From Clostridia bacterium (GTDB taxonomy: Bacteria; Bacillota; Clostridia; Oscillospirales; CAG-272), in assembly GCA_017463125.1 (NCBI GenBank), contig JAFTPV010000017.1, positions 83,204 through 147,203 of the forward strand: a stretch of 64,000 nucleotides of DNA. Reading direction: 5' to 3'. The position numbers were made by a program, and so were the translations under genes. Shown one piece after another: positions 41,588-48,704 of the stretch. Every line of letters begins with the position of its first letter. Position 1 is the stretch's first letter. Below the pieces are notes generated by a model. It saw only the letters and a program-made list of their open reading frames with translations, made no database searches and was not told where the DNA came from.

Positions 41588-42304
41588 TCACGCATTTTTA
41601 TTTACAATTCTGGTTTCTGTCTCGCCCGAGGCTATATCGATATAGCGAACAAAGAGAGAAACCTTATTATCTTCATTAAGGTTCGTCCAGATAAGGTCGG
41701 TAAGAGTGTCGATATCCACGTCGGGAAGAGTGAGAGTCTTGGGCTCACCCTCAAATGAAGGAAGAGGATTGCCGTCAGAGTTGTATGTATGGATAAATTT
41801 CGCAACACCTGCCTTGGGGTTGGAGTAAGCGTAGGTAAATCTCTCGCAAGAGGAATCGTCACCCTCGGCAGACTTGAGAATTGACATAGCGAAGTTCATA
41901 TCACAGCACTCACGTCTGATAATACCCGAAATTCTGGGGGTAAAGTTAGGCTTATCGTCCTCAAACTCACGGGTTCTGAGCGCCTGCTCGAAGGTCATCT
42001 GCTTATCCATAAGCTCGTAGATAGTATCGGTTTGGTCACCGTTTGTAACTATCGTTTTATTACCGAGAACTCTTACGGGATAGTAGATTATAAGGTGGGG
42101 GTCAACCATTTTAGATTCGTCAAACGCCTTGGTTCTCATATTTTCGCCCTCTGCGACGAAAACTCTGTTACGGCTGTTTACACTTCTTCCCATAATGAAA
42201 TAAGCGGTTACTGCCTTTTTGCCGTCACAGGACTTACCTATTATAATTCCTCTGCCGTGATAGGCAAGAGAATTGAGTTCTTCCTTTATCGTAGATATTT
42301 TCAT
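41588..42304 (-). CDS. purO: IMP cyclohydrolase, archaeal PurO-like
   Basis: A 238-aa protein of the PF07826 IMP cyclohydrolase family, best known from archaeal PurO, which closes FAICAR to IMP. Recognisable segments are YHGRGIIIGKSCDGKKAVTA near residue 15, AYFIMGRSVNSRNRVF near residue 34, and the central FTPRISGIIRRE and FTYAYSNPKAGVAKFIHTY. Its position between purN and a transformylase-only PurH supports the function strongly. The start is 2 bp after the purN stop. Confidence 0.93.
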   Translation of the reverse strand: MKISTIKEELNSLAYHGRGIIIGKSCDGKKAVTAYFIMGRSVNSRNRVFVAEGENMRTKAFDESKMVDPHLIIYYPVRVLGNKTIVTNGDQTDTIYELMDKQMTFEQALRTREFEDDKPNFTPRISGIIRRECCDMNFAMSILKSAEGDDSSCERFTYAYSNPKAGVAKFIHTYNSDGNPLPSFEGEPKTLTLPDVDIDTLTDLIWTNLNEDNKVSLFVRYIDIASGETETRIVNKNA

Positions 42305-42306
42305 TT

Positions 42307-42939
42307 TTATTCTCCAATATAAACTTTATTGTCTTTTACGGTGATTTTACCGTCGCAGAAAAGCTGTACAGCCTTGGGAAGAATCTTCCACTCGGCTTCT
42401 TCCATAATTCTCCTTTGAAGAGCTTCGGGAGTGTCGTCCTCCTTAACCTCAACTGCCTTTTGCAAAACGATAGGTCCTGCGTCGCACTCGGGGGTGACGA
42501 TATGTACCGTTGCGCCCGAAACCTTAACGCCCTTCTCCAGCGCTGCCTCGTGTACGTGAAGTCCGTAATAGCCCTTTCCGCAGAAGGAGGGAATAAGCGC
42601 GGGGTGAACGTTTAATATCCTGTTCGGGAAGGCGTTATATACCTGCTCGTCTATTATGGTAAGGAAACCCGCAAGAACCACAAGGTCAATGCCCTGTGCC
42701 ACCATTTCATCAGCTAGCGCCTTGGAATAATCGGCTATCGTTTCGTAGTCGCGTCTTGAAAGCACCCTGCCCTCAATTCCTGCGTTTTTCGCTCTCTCGA
42801 GAGCGTAAACACCCGGCTTTGAAGCAATTACAAGCGTTATTTCACCGCAACCAAGCTCACCTCTGCCCTGCGCGTCGATAAGAGCCTGAAGATTTGTTCC
42901 GCCGCCCGAAACGAGAACGGCAATTTTCTTCTTTAGCAT
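42307..42939 (-). CDS. purN: Phosphoribosylglycinamide formyltransferase
   Basis: PurN (210 aa) transfers formyl from 10-formyl-THF to GAR. N-terminal [17 protein letters not shown], the catalytic asparagine/histidine region [13 protein letters not shown] near residue 103 and [15 protein letters not shown] near residue 147 are present. Its ATG overlaps the end of purM by 7 bp, indicating coupling. Confidence 0.98.
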   Translation of the reverse strand: MLKKKIAVLVSGGGTNLQALIDAQGRGELGCGEITLVIASKPGVYALERAKNAGIEGRVLSRRDYETIADYSKALADEMVAQGIDLVVLAGFLTIIDEQVYNAFPNRILNVHPALIPSFCGKGYYGLHVHEAALEKGVKVSGATVHIVTPECDAGPIVLQKAVEVKEDDTPEALQRRIMEEAEWKILPKAVQLFCDGKITVKDNKVYIGE

Positions 42940-43976
42940 AAGATTACGCCCTCGTCGGACTCTATGACCTCGCCGAGAAGGTAAGCATCGTCACCGTTTG
43001 CGCGAAGAGTTTCGATAGCCGTGTCGGCATCAGCCTTATCAACTACAACTATCATACCTACACCCATATTGAAGGTGTTATACATATCCCTCTCGGGAAT
43101 GTTTCCGGTCTTTGCGATAAGGTCGAATATAGGAAGAACCTTTACGTCTGCCTTCTTTATTTTAGCGCCGAGACCGCTTGGGAAGCTACGCGGAATATTC
43201 TCGTAGAAACCGCCGCCTGTGATGTGGGAAATACCCTTAACCGCTACCTTTTCAAGAAGAGCGAGAACGGATTTTACGTATATTCTCGTGGGTGTGAGGA
43301 GCGTTTCGCCCACAGTCCTGCCACCAAGCTCTTCGCGTGCGGTATAAAGCTCGGGGGGATTCTTATCAATATTAAACACCTTACGGCAAAGCGAGAAGCC
43401 GTTTGAGTGAATACCTGTTGAGGGGAGAGCGATAATAACGTCGCCTGCCTTCATAGTATTGTTATCAATAATCTTCTTTTTGTCAACGATACCTACTGCA
43501 AAGCCTGCAAGGTCATAGTCGTCCACAGGCATAAGACCGGGATGCTCTGCAGTTTCACCGCCGATAAGAGCAGCACCCGACTGAACGCAGCCCTCGGCAA
43601 CACCCGAAACGATAGAAGCGATTTTTTCAGGAACGTTCTTACCACAAGCGATATAGTCGAGGAAAAATAGAGGCTTTGCACCGCAGCAGATAATGTCGTT
43701 TACACACATAGCAACGGCGTCGATACCGATAGTATCGTGCTTGTCCATAAGCTGAGCAAGCTTTACCTTCGTTCCGCAGCCGTCGGTTCCCGATACGAGA
43801 ACAGGCTCTTCCATTCCCACCGGAAGACCGAAGCAGCCGCCAAAGCCGCCAACGTCATCAAGACAGCCCTCGTTACGAGTTCTGGCTATATGAGCCTTCA
43901 TAAGCTCTACCGCCTTATAGCCCGCAGTAATGTCAACGCCCGCCGCAGCGTAGCTTTCTGATCTTGAATTTTTCAC
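42933..43976 (-). CDS. purM: Phosphoribosylformylglycinamidine cyclo-ligase (AIR synthetase)
   Basis: PurM (347 aa) closes FGAM to AIR with ATP. Motifs include [11 protein letters not shown] near residue 9, [15 protein letters not shown] near residue 59, [11 protein letters not shown] near residue 107, the segment [11 protein letters not shown] at the C-terminus and the conserved [14 protein letters not shown]. Length is normal. It lies 16 bp after purF and overlaps purN. Confidence 0.98.
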   Translation of the reverse strand: MKNSRSESYAAAGVDITAGYKAVELMKAHIARTRNEGCLDDVGGFGGCFGLPVGMEEPVLVSGTDGCGTKVKLAQLMDKHDTIGIDAVAMCVNDIICCGAKPLFFLDYIACGKNVPEKIASIVSGVAEGCVQSGAALIGGETAEHPGLMPVDDYDLAGFAVGIVDKKKIIDNNTMKAGDVIIALPSTGIHSNGFSLCRKVFNIDKNPPELYTAREELGGRTVGETLLTPTRIYVKSVLALLEKVAVKGISHITGGGFYENIPRSFPSGLGAKIKKADVKVLPIFDLIAKTGNIPERDMYNTFNMGVGMIVVVDKADADTAIETLRANGDDAYLLGEVIESDEGVILC

Positions 43977-43992
43977 TTTTCAAATCTCACTT

Positions 43993-45402
43993 TCACTTTT
44001 TATTTTCGGAAATTTTATTATCATATTTATTTTCGTACTTTTTGGGAATCTCTGTGGGGTACTTGCCGTCAAAGCAAGCGGTACAATAGCCTTTCGCATT
44101 TCCTGACTTGCATATTTCGGTAACGTCCTCGAGTCTTAAGTATCCGAGAGAGTCGGCTCCGGTTATCTTGGTTATCTCCTCAACCGTGTGATTACATGCG
44201 ATAAGCGAATCCTTTGAATCAATATCGGTGCCATAATAGCAAGGATTAATGAATGCGGGTGCAGAAGAACGAAGGTGAACCTCCTTTGCACCTGCGCTCT
44301 TTAACAGCTTAACAAGCTTTGCACAGGTGGTGCCTCGTACGATAGAGTCGTCAACAAGCACGACCCTCTTGCCCGCAACGGTATCTCTTACGGGATTAAG
44401 CTTTATCTTAACCTTATCCTCTCTGACGTCCTGACCGGGAGCGATAAAGGTTCTGCCGATATATTTATTCTTTATAAGTCCTATGCCGTAGGGTATTCCG
44501 GACTCACCGGCATAGCCGATAGCCGCGTCAAGTCCCGAATCGGGAACACCGACTACTATATCAGCCTCGACGGGATGCGCCTTTGCAAGAAGCGCGCCTG
44601 CGCGTCTGCGTGCCTTATGTACCGCACATCCTGCGATAGAGGAATCAGGTCTCGCCGTGTATATGTATTCAAAAATGCACAGAGATTCAGGGCATTCACC
44701 GCAGTGGTCACGAAGCGACTTTACCGACCCGCCCTGAAAAACGATGATCTCTCCGGGGTCAAGCTCACGGATAAGGGTTGCACCTACGGAATCAAGAGCA
44801 CAGCTCTCGTCAGCTATAACGTACTGACCGTCCTCACGCTGACCGTAGCAGATAGGGTGAAGTCCGTATCTGTCCCTTGCGGCTATCATCTTCTGAGGTG
44901 ACATAAGAAGAAGGCAAAGACCTCCGGAAAATTTCGACATAGCTCTGGAAACCGCTTCCTCGATAGATGCGGAGGTAAGGCGCTCCTTGGTTATAACGCA
45001 GGAAACCACCTCTGCGTCTATTGTCGTATGAAAGATGTGACCCGCAAGCTCGAGCTCACGCTTAAGCTCTGCCGCGTTTGAAAGCTTACCCGAGGTGGCA
45101 ATTGCCATCCTACCCTTGATATGATTAACTACGATAGGCTCCGCGTTTACCCTCTCCTTCGTGCCAAGGGTGCCGTATCTGACGTGTCCGATAGCCATAT
45201 TGCCCTTTCCAAGAGCGTTAAGCGACTTATGATCAAATACCTCGTCAACAAGTCCGGAGTCCCTATGTGTTGTAAAAACGCCGTCGTCATTAACTACTAT
45301 TCCCGCACTTTCCTGTCCTCTATGCTGAAGAGCGAAAAGCCCGTAATAAACGCTTGATGCAACACTTGTTTTCTCGTTACCTACAATTCCAAAAACTGCC
45401 AT
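43993..45402 (-). CDS. purF: Amidophosphoribosyltransferase with degenerate glutaminase site
   Basis: PurF (469 aa) makes phosphoribosylamine from PRPP. The PRPP-binding motif VVLVDDSIVRGTT near residue 350 and the iron-sulphur cysteines (one in SLCIFEYIY, one in INPCYYG, two in YCTACFDGKYPTE) are intact, matching the B. subtilis type. The N-terminus is MAVFGIVG, where normal enzymes expose Cys1 (CGVFGI), and the oxyanion motif HNGN is TSGK (residues 103-106, S104 for the key Asn). R75 and D129 of the glutaminase remain. The start is firm: AAGGAG lies upstream and a TAG stops the frame before it. It is predicted to use ammonia directly. Confidence 0.95.
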   Translation of the reverse strand: MAVFGIVGNEKTSVASSVYYGLFALQHRGQESAGIVVNDDGVFTTHRDSGLVDEVFDHKSLNALGKGNMAIGHVRYGTLGTKERVNAEPIVVNHIKGRMAIATSGKLSNAAELKRELELAGHIFHTTIDAEVVSCVITKERLTSASIEEAVSRAMSKFSGGLCLLLMSPQKMIAARDRYGLHPICYGQREDGQYVIADESCALDSVGATLIRELDPGEIIVFQGGSVKSLRDHCGECPESLCIFEYIYTARPDSSIAGCAVHKARRRAGALLAKAHPVEADIVVGVPDSGLDAAIGYAGESGIPYGIGLIKNKYIGRTFIAPGQDVREDKVKIKLNPVRDTVAGKRVVLVDDSIVRGTTCAKLVKLLKSAGAKEVHLRSSAPAFINPCYYGTDIDSKDSLIACNHTVEEITKITGADSLGYLRLEDVTEICKSGNAKGYCTACFDGKYPTEIPKKYENKYDNKISENKK

Positions 45403-45437
45403 AAAAATTAAAACTCCTTTTTACAAAAGACGGCCTA

Positions 45438-45932
45438 TCAAACGTTATATTTTTCTTCAACAGCGCGGTTTTTCTCAAGCACCTTTGCAGCAGCCTCTTT
45501 GCGCTGTGCCACAAGCTTGTCCGCAAGTATGTCGTCAGAGAGCGCGAGTATCTCGGCAGCAAGATGCGCCGCATTTGCCGCACCGTCTATGGCAACGGTA
45601 GCAACGGGAATGCCGGAGGGCATCTGAACGGTGGACCAAAGAGCGTCAACACCGCCCGTATTCTTGCAGGAAATCGGAATACCAATTACGGGAAGCGTGG
45701 TGTTTGCCGCAACAGCACCCGCAAGGTGTGCGGCCATTCCTGCTGCCGCAATCATTACTCCGAAGCCTTCTGCCCTTGCCGAGCTTACGAAATCGGCAGC
45801 CTCCTTAGGCGTCCTGTGAGCCGAATATACGTGAACCTCAAAGGGAATGCCGTAATCACGAAGAACGTTTATCCCCTTCTCGACAATGGGAAGATCGCTG
45901 TCGCTTCCCATAAGAATTGCTACCTTTTTCAT
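45438..45932 (-). CDS. purE: N5-carboxyaminoimidazole ribonucleotide mutase
   Basis: PurE (164 aa) interconverts NCAIR and CAIR. The hallmark region is at the start, GSDSDLPIVEKG near residue 9, followed by SAHRTPKEAADF near residue 38 and AAAGMAAHLAGAVAANT near residue 62. No purK is seen in this window, so it may be the AIR carboxylase type or purK lies elsewhere. The start has GAGGAG upstream. As the first gene of the operon it carries the regulatory leader described at 45957-46074. Confidence 0.97.
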   Translation of the reverse strand: MKKVAILMGSDSDLPIVEKGINVLRDYGIPFEVHVYSAHRTPKEAADFVSSARAEGFGVMIAAAGMAAHLAGAVAANTTLPVIGIPISCKNTGGVDALWSTVQMPSGIPVATVAIDGAANAAHLAAEILALSDDILADKLVAQRKEAAAKVLEKNRAVEEKYNV

Positions 45933-45956
45933 AAAACATCTCCTCTTTAATTAAAA

Positions 45957-46074
45957 ATAAAAAGGGCAGAACTACCCCATAAAGGTAGTGCTGCCCAGAC
46001 GGTCGACGATTAATTTGATTTTTGCTTCCTTGCAGTCAATTCTGCTTGTCCGTCGGTTACAAAAACCTTTACCG
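45957..46074 (-). promoter_or_regulatory. Structured purE leader: ZTP-like riboswitch candidate with terminator
   Basis: On the minus strand the leader runs from about 46074 to 45957. It contains an early GGTT/AACC hairpin, a GCAG-AATTGA-CTGC hairpin, and CCGTCTGGGCA (complement of 45992-46002), close to the highly conserved CCGCCTGGGCA of the ZTP (pfl) riboswitch. The terminator 5' arm overlaps this motif, as expected for ligand control. Arms 45964-45976 and 45984-45996 form the terminator, with a T run toward purE. The 5' half does not clearly match the ZTP consensus as I recall it, so the class is tentative; leader regulation is better supported. Confidence 0.55.
45964..45996 (-). terminator. 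Attenuator terminator upstream of purE
   Basis: GGGCAGAACTACC (45964-45976) and GGTAGTGCTGCCC (45984-45996) pair at 12 of 13 positions with a 7-nt loop. On the minus strand it is followed by TTTTTATTTTT, before the purE ribosome site. Confidence 0.88.
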
Positions 46075-46080
46075 CCATAT

Positions 46081-46110
46081 ATTTTACCATATTATTATAA
46101 TAGATGTCAA
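46081..46110 (-). promoter_or_regulatory. Sigma-A promoter for the purine operon
   Basis: On the minus strand, TTGACA (46105-46110) and TAAAAT (46081-46086) are separated by 18 bp. The predicted start near 46074 matches the beginning of the structured leader. The -35 region shares a 14-bp block with the promoter at 47564-47592. Confidence 0.78.
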
Positions 46111-46188
46111 TAGATAGGCGGAAATTTCGTGACGAAAAAAGTTGGAAAATATTTAATATCTTTTAGTCAACTTATACAAAGCAAAAAA

Positions 46189-47535
46189 TCAGAAAAGCTT
46201 TACCGAGAATATCTCATTCTCTCCTGCCGAAATTATGATCTTTGAGCCTACGATTGCAACGTTTTCTGCCTTATAAATTACAGATGACCCGCGCTCACCG
46301 CCACAGCTTATCTTCATAACACTACAGGTAGTATAAGGCGAGTTCTTCAAAACCAGCTCGACCTTGCCTCGATAATTCCTCGTTGTTATCAGGATGGAGC
46401 CCTCTTTACCGTTATGCGCGGCAAGAGAGTAGACCTCCTTGCGAAAATCCGCAGTAGTTTCAACCGACGTTCCGAGGCGGTAAAGCTCCGCGAAGGCAAG
46501 TGCCGCGTCGTAAGACGCGTAATGACGGTGAGTCACCCTGTCGTCAATCGAAAAAAGAGCATTATCCGCAGAAAGTGCATCGGAGGAGGAGTACATCATC
46601 ATATCAACGGCACTTTTCTGTGCAAGGATAAGAGAGGCGCAAAGCTCCGAGGCTATCCCCTCTTTCAAGCATAGCGGGGCGGTGCCTGCGGTGCGAGAGT
46701 TGTATTCGCAGATTATGCTTCTTGTTCGCTTGAAGCCTGCGGTATCAAGATATGTACGCGCGTATTTGATGTGCATAGCAAGCTCCTCGGGGTTTGAGGT
46801 ATAGCAAGCCCATGTGAAGAAATCAAGAGGGGCTGCCGTTTCTTCCTTACTTATATACGAAAGAAAGCTCTGCATATAGGGAACGTATCCCTTCATCTGC
46901 TCGGTAGCGTCTATACGGTTTAGAGAATAAAAGCCTCTTGCACCGTAAGCGCCAATCTTCAGCTTCGGGAAGCGCTCGCGCAGATGGTTCGCCACCACTC
47001 TGTAAAGCTCAAAATACTCTTCCATCTCACCCTGAAATCCCTCGGGCGTATCCGGCGCGTTCCATATTTCAACATACCTTATCCCCCACTTGAAGCCGTT
47101 TGCCCACATTTCATTATAATGTATAATGATATGCTCGCATATTCTCGCCCATTTCTCTTTATCAGCCGGGGCTCTTACGTACAGCTTTTTTGAATAGGGC
47201 TCGGAATACTCTCCAAGGCAGTAGAATATTTCTGCACCGATATTTTTAACGGAGGCAAGATACAAATCCGTCGGCAAAAAGTTGTACGACTGTTCAAGCG
47301 TTTCGTCAGCACTGAAATCAGGAAATATTGAATGAATATTCAAAAATTGATTGAAGCCGTAATCGCCCATTCCGGCCCCGACTCTTACGGCGGGAACCCT
47401 CATTCTCGAAAATTCCTCGGAAAAATCGTACGGCAATCCCACTCCGCCCGAGCGAGGAGCTCCGTTCATCGCCAAAAGCGGCTTTATCCTTCCGCATTTT
47501 CTCTCAAAATCAACCGTTATACTCTTATTAAGCAT
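46189..47535 (-). CDS. GH39-like glycosidase with altered acid/base residue
   Basis: A 448-aa clan-A TIM-barrel protein resembling GH39/GH-A enzymes. The strand-4 motif that normally reads EIWNEPD is EIWNAPD (A160), so the acid/base glutamate is lost; the codon is GCG, one base from GAG. The nucleophile candidate E277 in IICEYNSRT is kept. A C-terminal beta domain ends the protein. No signal peptide. AAGGACGG precedes the ATG, and a good promoter lies at 47564-47592. It may be a binding protein, a glycosidase using another acid, or an enzyme with a different reaction. Confidence 0.7.
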   Translation of the reverse strand: MLNKSITVDFERKCGRIKPLLAMNGAPRSGGVGLPYDFSEEFSRMRVPAVRVGAGMGDYGFNQFLNIHSIFPDFSADETLEQSYNFLPTDLYLASVKNIGAEIFYCLGEYSEPYSKKLYVRAPADKEKWARICEHIIIHYNEMWANGFKWGIRYVEIWNAPDTPEGFQGEMEEYFELYRVVANHLRERFPKLKIGAYGARGFYSLNRIDATEQMKGYVPYMQSFLSYISKEETAAPLDFFTWACYTSNPEELAMHIKYARTYLDTAGFKRTRSIICEYNSRTAGTAPLCLKEGIASELCASLILAQKSAVDMMMYSSSDALSADNALFSIDDRVTHRHYASYDAALAFAELYRLGTSVETTADFRKEVYSLAAHNGKEGSILITTRNYRGKVELVLKNSPYTTCSVMKISCGGERGSSVIYKAENVAIVGSKIIISAGENEIFSVKLF

Positions 47536-47563
47536 CTTGCACCGTCCTTGTTTTCTACTTTAT

Positions 47564-47592
47564 ATTTTACCAATTTTTCGCCCCGATGTCAA
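47564..47592 (-). promoter_or_regulatory. Sigma-A promoter for the GH39-like gene
   Basis: On the minus strand, TTGACA (47587-47592) and TAAAAT (47564-47569) are separated by 17 bp. Confidence 0.8.
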
Positions 47593-47744
47593 TAGATAAC
47601 AAAGCGCAAAGTTTTCTTGATTTCGACACGAATACAAAACATATTTGTTTTTCCACAAATATTCAATTTTTATCTAAAATACCGCCTCTTTTTTGTGAAA
47701 AATGCGATTTTTTGAAAAAAACGAAATTTTTTTCGTAAAAAATA

Positions 47745-47773
47745 TGTACAATCGAAAAAAAGTGTGCTAAAAT
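47745..47773 (+). promoter_or_regulatory. Promoter for purC
   Basis: TGTACA (47745-47750) and TAAAAT (47768-47773) are separated by 17 bp; the -35 box is weak. The surrounding AT-rich region has a hairpin (ACGAAA/TTCGT near 47720-47737). No riboswitch-like leader is seen, unlike purE. Confidence 0.6.
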
Positions 47774-47817
47774 ATAGGAGTAATTTTTTTGCGAAAGCTA
47801 AAAAGGAGAATCTTCTT

Positions 47818-48516
47818 ATGAAATTGGTTTATCAAGGCAAAACAAAAGACGTTTATTCTCTTGAAAACGGCAACGTTCTTCTTAAGTTCAAGGACGATTG
47901 CACAGGCAAGGACGGCGTTTTTGATCCCGGCGAAAATTCCGTTGGTCTTACCATTGAAGGTATCGGTAAGGCAAATCTCCAGTCTTCAGTCCACTATTTC
48001 GAGCTTCTTAAAAAGGCGGGCATAAAGACTCACTACGTAAGTGCAAATCTCGACGAAGCTACTATGGAGGTTCTCCCCGCAGAGTGCTTCGGTAAAGAGC
48101 TTGGCGGCGGCGGACTTGAGGTTATATGCCGTCTTGTCGCTACGGGAAGCTTTATCCGCAGATACGGCGAGTACATAAAGGACGGAACTCCTCTTGAGGG
48201 CGGTTACGTTGAATGTACCTTCAAAAATGATGAAAAGGGCGACCCCCTCGTAACAGGCGAAGGCCTCGTTGCTCTTAAGGTTATGACAGCAGAGATGTTC
48301 GAGAGCCTCAAGGCGCAGACACTCGCTATCACGAAGATAGTTGCAGACGATCTCAAGAGCATAGGTCTTGACCTTTGGGACATCAAGTTTGAGTTCGGAT
48401 ACAACAACGGCGAGGTTATTCTTATTGACGAGATCGCATCCGGTAATATGAGAGTATACAAGGACGGCAAGATCGTTACTCCCGTTGAGCTTACCAAGCT
48501 TATTAACAACAGATAA
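47818..48516 (+). CDS. purC: Phosphoribosylaminoimidazole-succinocarboxamide synthase
   Basis: PurC (232 aa) joins aspartate to CAIR with ATP. N-terminal [30 protein letters not shown] near residue 100 and the C-terminal [16 protein letters not shown] identify it. The ATG at 47818 has AAGGAG upstream; an earlier in-frame ATG at 47764 overlaps the promoter. It stands apart from the purE-purL operon, about 1.9 kb from purE on the other strand, and ends at its own terminator. Confidence 0.97.
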   Translation: MKLVYQGKTKDVYSLENGNVLLKFKDDCTGKDGVFDPGENSVGLTIEGIGKANLQSSVHYFELLKKAGIKTHYVSANLDEATMEVLPAECFGKELGGGGLEVICRLVATGSFIRRYGEYIKDGTPLEGGYVECTFKNDEKGDPLVTGEGLVALKVMTAEMFESLKAQTLAITKIVADDLKSIGLDLWDIKFEFGYNNGEVILIDEIASGNMRVYKDGKIVTPVELTKLINNR

Positions 48517-48526
48517 TTTTTGCGAT

Positions 48527-48562
48527 AAAAAGTGCTTAAGACATCGGTTTTGAGCACTTTTT
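48527..48562 (+). terminator. Terminator of purC
   Basis: AAAAAGTGCT (48527-48536) and AGCACTTTTT (48553-48562) form a 10-bp stem with T tail. Confidence 0.88.
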
Positions 48563-48635
48563 TGTATATCATTATTTACATTTGTGATTTTCCCGCTCTT
48601 TATCAACCAAAATCCCGAATTCAACGATTTGTTGA

Positions 48636-48664
48636 TTGACAATCACGGATTTGTGTGCTATACT
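48636..48664 (+). promoter_or_regulatory. Strong sigma-A promoter for the 48705-50984 gene
   Basis: TTGACA (48636-48641) and TATACT (48659-48664) are separated by 17 bp. Confidence 0.85.
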
Positions 48665-48704
48665 GCATTTGAAAAAGAATTTCCGTTTTGAAGGAGGTGT
48701 CCTT

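Noticed and set aside
45957-46074. Guanine/adenine (purine) riboswitch upstream of purE
   Set aside because: The conserved purine aptamer loop sequences are absent; the motif CCGTCTGGGCA points to another class.
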